This document shows, in pieces, positions 26,399 to 34,269 of a stretch of DNA of 64,000 nucleotides. This stretch comes from Boudabousia liubingyangii. Its GTDB lineage: Bacteria > Actinomycetota > Actinomycetes > Actinomycetales > Actinomycetaceae. The translations under genes and the position numbers were made by a program. The stretch lies in assembly GCF_001907245.1 (NCBI RefSeq), contig NZ_MQSU01000002.1, forward strand, positions 186,001 through 250,000. Direction: 5' to 3'. The first letter of the stretch is position 1, and every line of letters begins with the position of its first letter. The notes under the pieces are model-generated. The model was not told the origin of the DNA. It saw nothing but the letters and a program-made list of their open reading frames with translations, and made no database searches.

Positions 26399-27709
26399 AT
26401 GCATAACCCCATCAAACCTTCGAAATCCCAAGCGGCACCGGAACTACCCGAAGCGGTAGCGCCCAAAGCCAAAGTCCCCAGTAAAACCTCACTCCTAATC
26501 AGCAACCCCACCCTACGCGCACTGCTAGTAATCGTATTCTTCACCTACAGTGCCCAAAACATGCTGAACGTATCCATCGCCCCGCTAGCGCGAAAACTGA
26601 ACCTCTACAGTTGGGCAGTGGGCCTAGCGGTCTCACTCGCAGCTGTCTTCGTGGCGATGCTTTCCCAGTTCTGGTCTCGGCGCTCCCTAATTTGGGGACG
26701 GCGTCGCGTGCTGATCATCGCGCTCACCCTAGCTTTTATTGCCTCCCTGCTTTTCTCTGGCTCAGTCATGCTACGCGATGCCGGGATGCTCAGCGCCGGC
26801 GTGGCCACCGCCATTATCGTCATCGCCCGCGGCGCCTTCTTCGGGGCGGCAGTATCTGCAATCCCGCCCACCGGTCAGGCACTAATCGCCGCCCTAACTC
26901 CTGATGAACCCTCCCGCGTGGCGGGCATGAGTGCCTTCTCCGGGTCGATCAGCGCCTCGATCATGATTGGCTCCCTAGCCTCATCCGCCCTGGGTGCCTG
27001 GCACATCTACGGTCCCGTCCACGCCACCGGAATCCTCATCGCCATCGCGCTGCTAGTCACCATCTTTGCCGTTCCCGTAACCCCACCACCCCCGAAGAAA
27101 TCCCAGCCGCTAAAGGTCTCATTCCTTGATCCGCGCATCTTGCCGTGGATCCTAGCGGCCCTGGGCATGTTCTTCACCAATGGGGTCGCGCAGATTATTA
27201 CCGGCTTCCTAGCCCAAGACCGACTTCACCTAGCCCCCGAACAGGCCATGGCACCAACCGGGTTCCTACTACTAGCCAGTGCCGCCGGAGCCATGATCAT
27301 GCAGATCGTGATTGTCCCACGCCTAGGGTGGACGCCGGATCGACTACTGCGCATTGGCCTAAACGTCTCAGTACTATCCCTCTTCGGCCTGGCCCTAGCC
27401 AGTAACTTCTGGCTGCTAATGCTCAGCTATTTAGGTTTCGGTATCTCCATGGGTCTGGTTTCCCCTGGATTCAACGCCGGGGCCTCACTTGCCGTAAACA
27501 AGAATGAACTAGCGGGTGTAGCCGGCGTACTCAGTGCGACCGGTGCGATCTCTTGGATCTTCGGCCCGGTAAGTGCTACCGCACTATATGCCTGGCACCC
27601 GCTTTCACCCTTCATTCTGTCCGGGGTCCTACTAGGGGCCTCCACGATCTTAGCCTGGGTCCACCCCGTGCTAAGAGGCTCAGTAAAACTTCGACCCAAA
27701 ACGGAGTAA
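26399..27709 (+). CDS. MFS transporter, drug:H+ antiporter type
   Basis: Twelve-segment major facilitator protein of 436 residues. The loop between segments 2 and 3 carries a motif-A-like SRRSLIWGRRRVL, and later segments include GAISWIFGPVSATALYAW. It resembles DHA1-type exporters, but the substrate cannot be read. A hydrophilic stretch of about 35 residues precedes the first segment. No clear ribosome site lies before ATG 26399, so the start is less certain. The PfkB-family kinase begins four bases after the stop, so the pair probably handles one compound, perhaps a sugar or nucleoside (inference). Confidence 0.85.
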   Translation: MHNPIKPSKSQAAPELPEAVAPKAKVPSKTSLLISNPTLRALLVIVFFTYSAQNMLNVSIAPLARKLNLYSWAVGLAVSLAAVFVAMLSQFWSRRSLIWGRRRVLIIALTLAFIASLLFSGSVMLRDAGMLSAGVATAIIVIARGAFFGAAVSAIPPTGQALIAALTPDEPSRVAGMSAFSGSISASIMIGSLASSALGAWHIYGPVHATGILIAIALLVTIFAVPVTPPPPKKSQPLKVSFLDPRILPWILAALGMFFTNGVAQIITGFLAQDRLHLAPEQAMAPTGFLLLASAAGAMIMQIVIVPRLGWTPDRLLRIGLNVSVLSLFGLALASNFWLLMLSYLGFGISMGLVSPGFNAGASLAVNKNELAGVAGVLSATGAISWIFGPVSATALYAWHPLSPFILSGVLLGASTILAWVHPVLRGSVKLRPKTE

Positions 27710-27713
27710 CAAA

Positions 27714-28625
27714 ATGAAAAAGATCCTGTGCGTGGGCATGCTAACCATGGACAACCTACTGCTAGTAGAAAGCTACCCCAAGGAAGACACCGCCCAACCA
27801 GTCAAGGACAGCTACCAAGCCCTAGGTGGTTCTGCCGCCAAGTCTGCCGTCGTGGCAGATGCCCTAGGACAGTCCGCGATCCTGATCGCCGCCCTCGGAA
27901 GCGGCGATACCGCCCAGAATCTACTAGACGATCTATCCCAAACCCAGATCGACCTCAGACTAGAACGCAATGAGGCCCCAGCCTCGCAATCAACCATAAT
28001 CCTGAACGAGCTCAACTCCAGCCGAACCATCCTTTGGACCGGGGGTGAAAAAGTCCAATCACCCCAGCCGCTCTTCGATGAAATCAACCCCGAAGAGATC
28101 GGCATTATTATGCTCGATGCCACCGACCCGAAGCTCTTCACGGCCACCATCGAATACGCGAATGAACATCAAATCCCGCTAGTGTTAGATACCGGCTCAG
28201 GTCGCCCCTGGGTGGCTGACGCGCTACCCCAAGCGGACTACGTGATTGCCCCCGCCAAGTACCTACAGAAGTTCCTGTACACCAAGAACGACAATATGAA
28301 GGAACTACTGCAACAGGTTCCCGCCGACTGGGGACGACAGATTCTGGCTGTCAGCAATGGCTCCCACGGTGGCGCCTATCGTGTCACCGGGGAAGAACAA
28401 ATCCGCCGCTGGTCCGCCCACCCTGCCAAAGCCGTCGACACCAACGGTGCCGGCGACGTTTTCCACGGTGCTTTCGCCTGCGCGCTACTCAATGACTTCA
28501 CAGTTCCAGAAGCCCTAGACTACGCCTCTGAGGTGGCCGCGTTAAGTATCAGTACCTACGGTAACGAATGGTTGGCCGACCAGCGTGCCCTAGCGGAACT
28601 CAGTGACCGCCTGCTGGCTAAATAA
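27714..28625 (+). CDS. PfkB-family carbohydrate/nucleoside kinase
   Basis: ATP-dependent kinase of the ribokinase superfamily, 303 residues. Visible features are the N-terminal substrate site region (ALGGSAAKSAVVADALG), the GSGD turn, and the C-terminal anion-hole and catalytic motif DTNGAGDVFHGAF, in which the aspartate is the base. Members phosphorylate ribose, fructose, adenosine and others; nothing here fixes the substrate. It follows the MFS gene by four bases with GGAG in front of the ATG. Confidence 0.88.
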   Translation: MKKILCVGMLTMDNLLLVESYPKEDTAQPVKDSYQALGGSAAKSAVVADALGQSAILIAALGSGDTAQNLLDDLSQTQIDLRLERNEAPASQSTIILNELNSSRTILWTGGEKVQSPQPLFDEINPEEIGIIMLDATDPKLFTATIEYANEHQIPLVLDTGSGRPWVADALPQADYVIAPAKYLQKFLYTKNDNMKELLQQVPADWGRQILAVSNGSHGGAYRVTGEEQIRRWSAHPAKAVDTNGAGDVFHGAFACALLNDFTVPEALDYASEVAALSISTYGNEWLADQRALAELSDRLLAK

Positions 28626-28684
28626 CACGTATTTCACGCCGGTCTAGAACGGTCCCAGCACCTACTGCTGCTAAGCTGGGAGAC

Positions 28685-29563
28685 ATGAGTGAATCTTCCC
28701 AGCATCTGTTTTCTGACCGCGTCGACTTGATGGACAACCCGAAGGCCAATCGGGTTGGCTTCGTGAGCCGCCTAGCCCGCCGTCAAACCCGTCAGAAGTA
28801 CGGTTTAGCGCTAGTCGAGGGGCCGCAGGCCGTGCGGGAACTGATTCGTTTCCAACCCTCAGCCATCCGCGACCTCTATGTGGACCTAGAAATGGCTTCG
28901 GGCACCTACCGGGAACTAGTGCTGGCCGCCCGCGAGGTCACCGATTTCGTGCACCCCTGCACCCGCCAGGTGGTGGACCACATGTCCTCTGACGCGCAGG
29001 GGATCGTGGCCGTAGCCGAACTGGAGAAGCTACCCTTCCACCCCGTAGAACAGCTGCAACTAGATGCTGGAATGGCCGTGCTCTTAGCGCGCGTCCAAGA
29101 CCCGGGTAATGCCGGCACCATGGTTCGCCTGGCTGACGCCTTCGGAGCCCAGGCCGTCTTAGCCTCGGCCGGTACCGCCGACCTTAGCAGCCCGAAGGTA
29201 CTGCGTTCGGCAGTAGGGTCTTCCTTCCACTTGCCCACCTACACCGGTCAGTTCTCTGATCTGGTGGTTCCCTTGAAAAAGGCCGGGTTTAAGATCTTGG
29301 GTACCAGTGGCGAGGGAGCGATTTCCTTTGACGACCTAATCGATGCCGCAACCTTGGGTACCGACCCGGAACTGGCTCCCGTGCTGGAAGGCCCACTGGT
29401 TTGGGTATTTGGCAATGAGGCAAAGGGCTTGGCTCCCGACGAGGCCGAACTCTGCGACTACCTGGTCTCCATTCCCATGTACGGGCAGGCGGAATCGCTG
29501 AACGTGGCCAGCGCGGCGGCCGTGGTCCTGTCCGGTACGGCCCGGATTCGGCACCGTCAGTAG
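28685..29563 (+). CDS. TrmH/SpoU-family RNA 2'-O-methyltransferase
   Basis: SPOUT-class methyltransferase of 292 residues. The N-terminal substrate-binding part (RLARRQTRQKYGLALVEGPQ) matches the L30e-like domain, and the C-terminal knot domain shows VQDPGNAGTMVRLADAFGA, FGNEAKGL and IPMYGQAESLNVASAAAV. The target is probably 23S rRNA or tRNA; the sequence does not say which. GGGAG before the ATG is a good ribosome site. In other actinobacteria a similar gene follows rplT and precedes pheS; here unrelated genes separate it from rplT and pheST is absent. Confidence 0.92.
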   Translation: MSESSQHLFSDRVDLMDNPKANRVGFVSRLARRQTRQKYGLALVEGPQAVRELIRFQPSAIRDLYVDLEMASGTYRELVLAAREVTDFVHPCTRQVVDHMSSDAQGIVAVAELEKLPFHPVEQLQLDAGMAVLLARVQDPGNAGTMVRLADAFGAQAVLASAGTADLSSPKVLRSAVGSSFHLPTYTGQFSDLVVPLKKAGFKILGTSGEGAISFDDLIDAATLGTDPELAPVLEGPLVWVFGNEAKGLAPDEAELCDYLVSIPMYGQAESLNVASAAAVVLSGTARIRHRQ

Positions 29564-29601
29564 CTTAGCTGCTTAGGTTCATCGAAGTAGGTGGGGTAGA
29601 T

Positions 29602-30687
29602 ATGGCGCACTTGGACCCGCAGACCCGAATTGCCGACCTCGACGAGGTCGCGCTTTTAGAGCATCTTTTCCCGCACCTTCCCGTTAACGACCTGATTATT
29701 ACCCCTCCCGGGGATGATGCGGCAGTCATGGCCGCCCCCGATGGCGCCTACGTGATTACCAGTGACATGATGATCGGAGAGGCGGATTGGCTTTCGCAAT
29801 GGTCTTCTGCCTATGAGGTGGGGCAACGTCTTGCCGCCCAAAATCTGGCTGATATTGCCGCCATGGGGGCTTATCCGAGCGGGGTAGTGTTGAGTTTTGC
29901 TTTCCCGCCGCAGACCACCCTAGCTTGGGTTGATGAGCTGTATCGTGGAATTTCAGAGCGATGTGCGCAGGCTGGGGCGGCGATTATTGGTGGGGATCTT
30001 TCCGGTGGGAAACAGATTATCCTCAATGCCACCGTCACTGGAGACCTGCGGGGAGAAACTGCTGTGACCCGGTCAGGAGCTCGCCCGGGAGATCTAATCT
30101 GTTTAGCCGGTACGCTGGGCCGTTCAGGGGCAGGCTTGGACCTTTGCCATGCTGGTTACGCTCACCAAGAGGCACGAAATCAATTACCGGAAGGCACTCG
30201 TGCCGTAGTCGAAGTGTGTGTCTCAATCTTTAAAGCAGCCCGTCCACCTCTGGAGGCCGGTCCCGCGGCAGCTCGTGCCGGGGCCCATGCGATGCTTGAT
30301 GTCTCTGATGGTCTAGGTAAAGACCTGCGCCGGATCCTACGCGCGTCCAGCCAAAGCCGCGGCCAGACCCTAGCGGCCCGCCTAGAAACCAAAGCCCTCA
30401 CGCCTTTTGTAAACTTCCTAGCTCCAGCCGGGGAACTGATCGGGGTTGACCCGTGGCAATGGGTGATGGCTGGGGGAGAGGACCACCCCTTGCTAGCCGT
30501 ATTCTCGGACTCTGCCAAGGTGCCCGAAGATTTCCGTCCCATTGGCCGGATTATCGAAGCCGAAGCCCAGCTTGCGGACTCGAAGCCAGCTATTTACCTT
30601 GATGATCAGCTCTATGAAGGTGTCGGCGGATGGGACCACTACGGGGAATCTGAAAAAGTTCATTCCATGACGCGGTCTTGTGAATGA
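29602..30687 (+). CDS. thiL: Thiamine-monophosphate kinase ThiL
   Basis: Phosphorylates thiamine monophosphate to the active cofactor thiamine pyrophosphate. The 361 residues carry the AIR-synthase/ThiL fold: PPGDDAAVM with metal-binding aspartates, TSDMMIGEADW, AQNLADIAAMGAYPSG and GGDLSGG, and later MLDVSDGLGKDLRRI and AGGEDH. GGTGGGG precedes the ATG at 29602. It follows the methyltransferase by 38 bases. The downstream gene is AT-rich and unrelated, so the usual actinobacterial run thiL to recG is interrupted. Confidence 0.92.
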   Translation: MAHLDPQTRIADLDEVALLEHLFPHLPVNDLIITPPGDDAAVMAAPDGAYVITSDMMIGEADWLSQWSSAYEVGQRLAAQNLADIAAMGAYPSGVVLSFAFPPQTTLAWVDELYRGISERCAQAGAAIIGGDLSGGKQIILNATVTGDLRGETAVTRSGARPGDLICLAGTLGRSGAGLDLCHAGYAHQEARNQLPEGTRAVVEVCVSIFKAARPPLEAGPAAARAGAHAMLDVSDGLGKDLRRILRASSQSRGQTLAARLETKALTPFVNFLAPAGELIGVDPWQWVMAGGEDHPLLAVFSDSAKVPEDFRPIGRIIEAEAQLADSKPAIYLDDQLYEGVGGWDHYGESEKVHSMTRSCE

Positions 30688-30750
30688 GAATAACTGTATA
30701 GCTAGCTCAGATTGGTTACTGGTAGAGGGGATAACATTGAGGCCAGAGGC

Positions 30751-31377
30751 ATGATTCTTATAGCGATCACTGGTAGTCAGCTCTTTGCCCATGCCGTGCT
30801 TCTAATTTTAGTTGGCATGCTTTTGAGCGCGGTTGTGTTCATTCCCCTATCAGCCTTCCGGTACTTCCTGATGGGAAGCAAAGACAACCAATCTTTGAAG
30901 TTTGGTTTTCACTCGATTGTTATGATCTATGTGACGGCGCTTATTGGATATACTTTTTTCCCAATTCCCAAGATAACGCCTTACTGGTGTTCGCGTAGAC
31001 CAGCCCATAGGGTAGTGCTGGATCCTACTCTTCCGTTCAGAAGCATCCGCCAACAAGTGATGCAAGGTGAAAATTGGCTTCAAATCCTCTTTTCTCATTC
31101 AGCTACTGGATTATGGCTAAATGTACTCTTATTCGTGCCGATGGGTTTTATATTGGTATGGCATTACCGGCTCTCGATTAGGGCTGCTTTAGCACTAGGA
31201 TTTATTAGTTCCTTGTTTATCGAAGTAGCCCAATTTAGTGCTAATTTTGGTTTAGTTGAATGCCAGTACCGCATTAGTGATATTAATGATTTATTGATGA
31301 ATACCCTTGGTGCATTTTTGGGAGCGTTTCTTGCGCAGTCGATCCGGGCTCTTGTCAAAGGAGGGGATGGCCGTTGA
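30751..31377 (+). CDS. VanZ-like family membrane protein
   Basis: Integral membrane protein of 208 residues with the VanZ-like pattern: an early IGYTFFPI segment, a central loop, then LWLNVLLFVPMGFIL, SSLFIEVAQ and the DINDLLMNTLGAFLGA motif. VanZ proteins confer low-level teicoplanin resistance in enterococci, but most relatives have no known role. The ATG at 30751 is chosen over TTG 30712 because GAGG lies eight bases before it and the first membrane segment begins there. Base composition is clearly different: three sampled 60-base lines (31081, 31201, 31261) contain 24, 18 and 21 G/C. That suggests recent acquisition. It overlaps the next gene by four bases. Confidence 0.85.
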   Translation: MILIAITGSQLFAHAVLLILVGMLLSAVVFIPLSAFRYFLMGSKDNQSLKFGFHSIVMIYVTALIGYTFFPIPKITPYWCSRRPAHRVVLDPTLPFRSIRQQVMQGENWLQILFSHSATGLWLNVLLFVPMGFILVWHYRLSIRAALALGFISSLFIEVAQFSANFGLVECQYRISDINDLLMNTLGAFLGAFLAQSIRALVKGGDGR

Positions 31378-32348
31378 ATAGCAACAAGATTCTCAAGGCG
31401 TTCACCGCATTGGCTTTCGCGGGCGTATTAGTCTCGTTCTACACCTACTACACGACTCAAAGCCTAGTTGCCTTCCCCTATATTGTGGGTGTGTTAGCGC
31501 CTTTTGGAACGGTACTGCTAGCGGTGGTGCTGCTCTTAAGCTTGGTGGCCAGAAAACCTAAATGGGCGCTGATCAACCTCGTAATGATGGCCCTAATGCT
31601 AGGTAACTATCTGGTGTTGCCGTATTACCAAGCACGGACCGCGAACTCCCGGGCTGGCGCGAGCAGTGCTCAACATGGTGAATTAGCCGTGGTTTCGATA
31701 AATGTCGAGTTCGGGGCGGGACACCCGGAGCAGATCGCGAAGCAGGTAAAAGATCACCGGGCGGACGTACTGGTAGTTACCGAAGCGACTCAGGCCCACG
31801 CCCAACAGCTACTGCCACTGATCGAAGCTGAACTGCCTTTCCATACCGAGCTTCCGCGCAGCGACAGTGGATATGAAACCACCATCTATGCTCGTTACCC
31901 ACTATTAGACACGGGTCTGCTCAACCAGTATTGGGGGCCCTATTCTGGATCCTTCCAGATCCCTTTCGCAACGCTTGAACATCCGCAAGGAAAAGTCCGC
32001 GTGATGGGAGTACACGTGCTACCACCGATGCGGGCTCGCACGGTCTCCCTGTGGCAAAGAGATCTAATGCAGATTGGTCAGTGGGCTGAAAAATCTCCTG
32101 AAGTTCCCGCCCTAGCAGCCGGTGATTACAATGCTGCCTATGTGCATCGTCCCTATCGTCAGATGCTGGGGTCCGGACATGACGCCCTAGACCAAGAGGG
32201 CATCTGGCCGCGCTATACTTGGCCGCACAAGTTCCCCTTCACCCGGATCGACCACATTAATCTGTGGGGAGCCCAAGCCAGTGAAGCTGGGACCTTCGAG
32301 GTAGAGGGAACCGATCATTTAGGAGTCTGGGCTAAGATTCGTTTCTAG
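31374..32348 (+). CDS. Membrane-anchored endonuclease/exonuclease/phosphatase family protein
   Basis: Three hydrophobic segments at the N-terminus (within about residues 8-85) are followed by an EEP domain outside the membrane: VVSINVEFG, VVTEAT, VMGVHVLPP, AAGDYNAAY, FTRIDHINLWG and GTDHLGVWAKI. These residues match the metal and catalytic positions of the fold. Such proteins cleave phosphodiesters in nucleic acids, lipids or sugar phosphates; the target is unknown. The start is TTG 31374, overlapping the VanZ-like stop by four bases, so the two form one unit. Base use returns to the local norm, unlike its partner. Confidence 0.85.
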   Translation: MNSNKILKAFTALAFAGVLVSFYTYYTTQSLVAFPYIVGVLAPFGTVLLAVVLLLSLVARKPKWALINLVMMALMLGNYLVLPYYQARTANSRAGASSAQHGELAVVSINVEFGAGHPEQIAKQVKDHRADVLVVTEATQAHAQQLLPLIEAELPFHTELPRSDSGYETTIYARYPLLDTGLLNQYWGPYSGSFQIPFATLEHPQGKVRVMGVHVLPPMRARTVSLWQRDLMQIGQWAEKSPEVPALAAGDYNAAYVHRPYRQMLGSGHDALDQEGIWPRYTWPHKFPFTRIDHINLWGAQASEAGTFEVEGTDHLGVWAKIRF

Positions 32349-32384
32349 ATATCTAGGTACGTCCCTTGGGCCGGGTCTAGCTGC

Positions 32385-33758
32385 CTAGACTTCCCAGATC
32401 ATCCAGGCACCCGGATCCAGTTCAAACCGGTCTGCTTCCCAACCGGCATCTTGGCCAGCTAAATACTGGGCCCGTGATGACGAGGGCGCTGGCTCACCAT
32501 TTACCGAGCCTTCCGGGTCACTGGCAGTCAGACCGCTAATACCTTCACCGAGGGGAAGAGTGCTGTGCTTCTGGCCCGCATTAAGTGCCACCACCATTAC
32601 GGGTTTACCAGCTTGGTCCCGAACCGCATAGGCTAGGGCTGCTCCAGCTACCGCTAAAATCTGGACTTGCCCAGAGGTGATCTGCGGGAAGCGACGACGT
32701 AAACCTAGCAACCGAGCGTAGTGAGAATATTCCAGCGGACGTTCAGTGGGGCCGGGAACCTGCTTTGGGAGCGCCTGTCGGATCGCATCATCGCCGCCAA
32801 ATCGCTCTTCCTTCAGTCCTTCCCAAGCTAGCTCATCCCCGTAATAAACGGTAGGCATACCGGGTAGAGTAGCCAAAAGTAGGGGAGCAAGGTGACGGGA
32901 GGCTAGTGGTAGCTGGGACGAGATCCTAGTGACGTCGTGGTTCCCAATGAAAGTCCAGGGCAGGAACGCCCTCGTGAAGTAATTATGTCGGCCACAGGCC
33001 CAGGCTAGTTCATAGAGATTTTCATCCTTCAGGGCAGACCAGATCGCCTTCCACAATTCGTACTGAGTGCAGGTGTGGAAACCACCCTGAGCCACTAGGT
33101 GGGGATAGTCCCCGTGAATAATCTCTGCCGCCAAGAGTACCTGCGGGTACTGTGAGCGGAAACTGCTTAGAACCTCAGAGATGGCCGGACCATCAAGGGC
33201 GTAGGCAGCATCGAAACGCCAAGCATCAACCCCTAAATCGGTCCAATAGCTGAGGACCTTGCCAATGAGTGCTTTGGTGGCAGGCTTTTGTAAATCAAGT
33301 TCTTGCAACTGCCCGTGGCCTTCGAAGACTCGCACATTTCCAGCATCATCGATAGCTAGATGCGCTGGTGCCTGCTCTGGCTCCCAAGGGTAGTTCTTAG
33401 ATACGTGGTTAAATACGCCATCCAACATGACTTTAAGACCACGCTCGTGGGCTGCCGCTAAAAGGGCCTGGAAATCATCTAGGGTGCCGATTCTGGGATC
33501 GATCTGGAAATAATCGATCGTGTCATAACCGTGAAGTTCGGACTTGAAAATTGGACCTAAGGAAAGACCATTTAGGCCCAGATCGCGCGCATGATCCAGC
33601 CAGGGAATTAGATCAGAAAGCTTTCCATAAGAGTTTGGGTCCTGACCGGTTGTATCAGCCCCTAAAGCACCAAGGGGATAAATCTGCCACCACTGAACGT
33701 AGTTAGCCCAGTCGGGTAGCTCTGGAATCGGTAGCGCACTATCGGTACTCATAACCAT
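32385..33758 (-). CDS. GH13 alpha-amylase family glycosidase
   Basis: Glycoside hydrolase of 457 residues acting on alpha-glucans, with no signal peptide, so it probably works on internal glycogen or maltodextrin. The (beta/alpha)8 barrel carries DGVFNHVS (conserved region I), DAWRFDAAYAL with the nucleophile Asp, LAAEIIHGDYP with the acid/base Glu, and FIGNHDVTR with the third carboxylate; a short C-terminal beta domain follows. GGGAG lies nine bases before the ATG at 33758; a second ATG two codons later is possible. The glgC end at 63296 fits a glycogen-storing organism. Confidence 0.9.
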   Translation of the reverse strand: MVMSTDSALPIPELPDWANYVQWWQIYPLGALGADTTGQDPNSYGKLSDLIPWLDHARDLGLNGLSLGPIFKSELHGYDTIDYFQIDPRIGTLDDFQALLAAAHERGLKVMLDGVFNHVSKNYPWEPEQAPAHLAIDDAGNVRVFEGHGQLQELDLQKPATKALIGKVLSYWTDLGVDAWRFDAAYALDGPAISEVLSSFRSQYPQVLLAAEIIHGDYPHLVAQGGFHTCTQYELWKAIWSALKDENLYELAWACGRHNYFTRAFLPWTFIGNHDVTRISSQLPLASRHLAPLLLATLPGMPTVYYGDELAWEGLKEERFGGDDAIRQALPKQVPGPTERPLEYSHYARLLGLRRRFPQITSGQVQILAVAGAALAYAVRDQAGKPVMVVALNAGQKHSTLPLGEGISGLTASDPEGSVNGEPAPSSSRAQYLAGQDAGWEADRFELDPGAWMIWEV

Positions 33759-33841
33759 AAGTTTACGCTCCCTACTGCATAGAGGTAGAGAAAGTAGGCG
33801 GGGTAGGTCAAACGTGCAGCCAGAAAATTAGGATGCGAAAA

Positions 33842-33867
33842 TGCCCCAGCCTTAAATGGCTGGGGCA
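33842..33867 (-). terminator. Terminator of rpmB
   Basis: TGCCCCAGCC (33842-33851) and GGCTGGGGCA (33858-33867) form a perfect ten-base-pair stem with a six-base loop. On the minus strand it is followed by TTTTCGC, fitting termination of the rpmB transcript. Confidence 0.8.
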
Positions 33868-33889
33868 CTAGAACTTTAAGTTAACCGAA

Positions 33890-34081
33890 TCAGATGTTAC
33901 GGGTAACCTTGTCGCTCTTTAGGCACTTGGTGCACACATTCAGTCGCTTGGGGGCACCCTTAACTAGGGCGCGCACGCGCTGAATGTTCGGGTTCCACCG
34001 GCGGTTGGTCCGCACGTGGGAGTGCGAGACGCTCTTGCCGAAGCCCGGTCCCTTACCGCAAACGTCGCAAACAGCAGCCAC
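33890..34081 (-). CDS. rpmB: Ribosomal protein bL28
   Basis: Large-subunit protein of 63 residues: [33 protein letters not shown] and [10 protein letters not shown]. The two CxxC pairs mark the zinc-binding form. The frame extends to 34168, but the protein starts at GTG 34081 (minus strand), where AGGAG stands seven bases before it and the family N-terminus begins. It lies on its own transcript, divergent from the FakA-like gene. Confidence 0.96.
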   Translation of the reverse strand: MAAVCDVCGKGPGFGKSVSHSHVRTNRRWNPNIQRVRALVKGAPKRLNVCTKCLKSDKVTRNI

Positions 34082-34257
34082 GGTGAATCTCCTGATCTCT
34101 AAGCCTCGAATATTATAAATCACTACCGAACGGGAACTATTATTAATAGCCCCGGACAGGCAACCCAACCAGAATAGACTATTTCAGCCAAAATCCCAAC
34201 ATCTGCAGCTGTGCGAGTCATCACCTGTTGCATTATTCAGGATTGGGTCAGGGCCAT

Positions 34258-34263
34258 TATCAT
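34258..34263 (+). promoter_or_regulatory. -10 box of a probable leaderless transcript
   Basis: TATCAT stands six bases before the ATG at 34270 and no Shine-Dalgarno sequence intervenes, so transcription should start at or next to the start codon. A -35 element is not clear. Confidence 0.45.
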
Positions 34264-34269
34264 AGACCT

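Noticed and set aside
30703-30730. tRNA gene suggested by a D-arm-like sequence
   Set aside because: No acceptor stem, anticodon arm or TPsiC-arm sequence can be fitted around it. Kept only as a hint in the VanZ finding.
32375-32390. GTCTAG-CTGC-CTAGAC hairpin as terminator between the EEP and GH13 genes
   Set aside because: Only six base pairs, no T-run, and it overlaps the end of the GH13 coding region.
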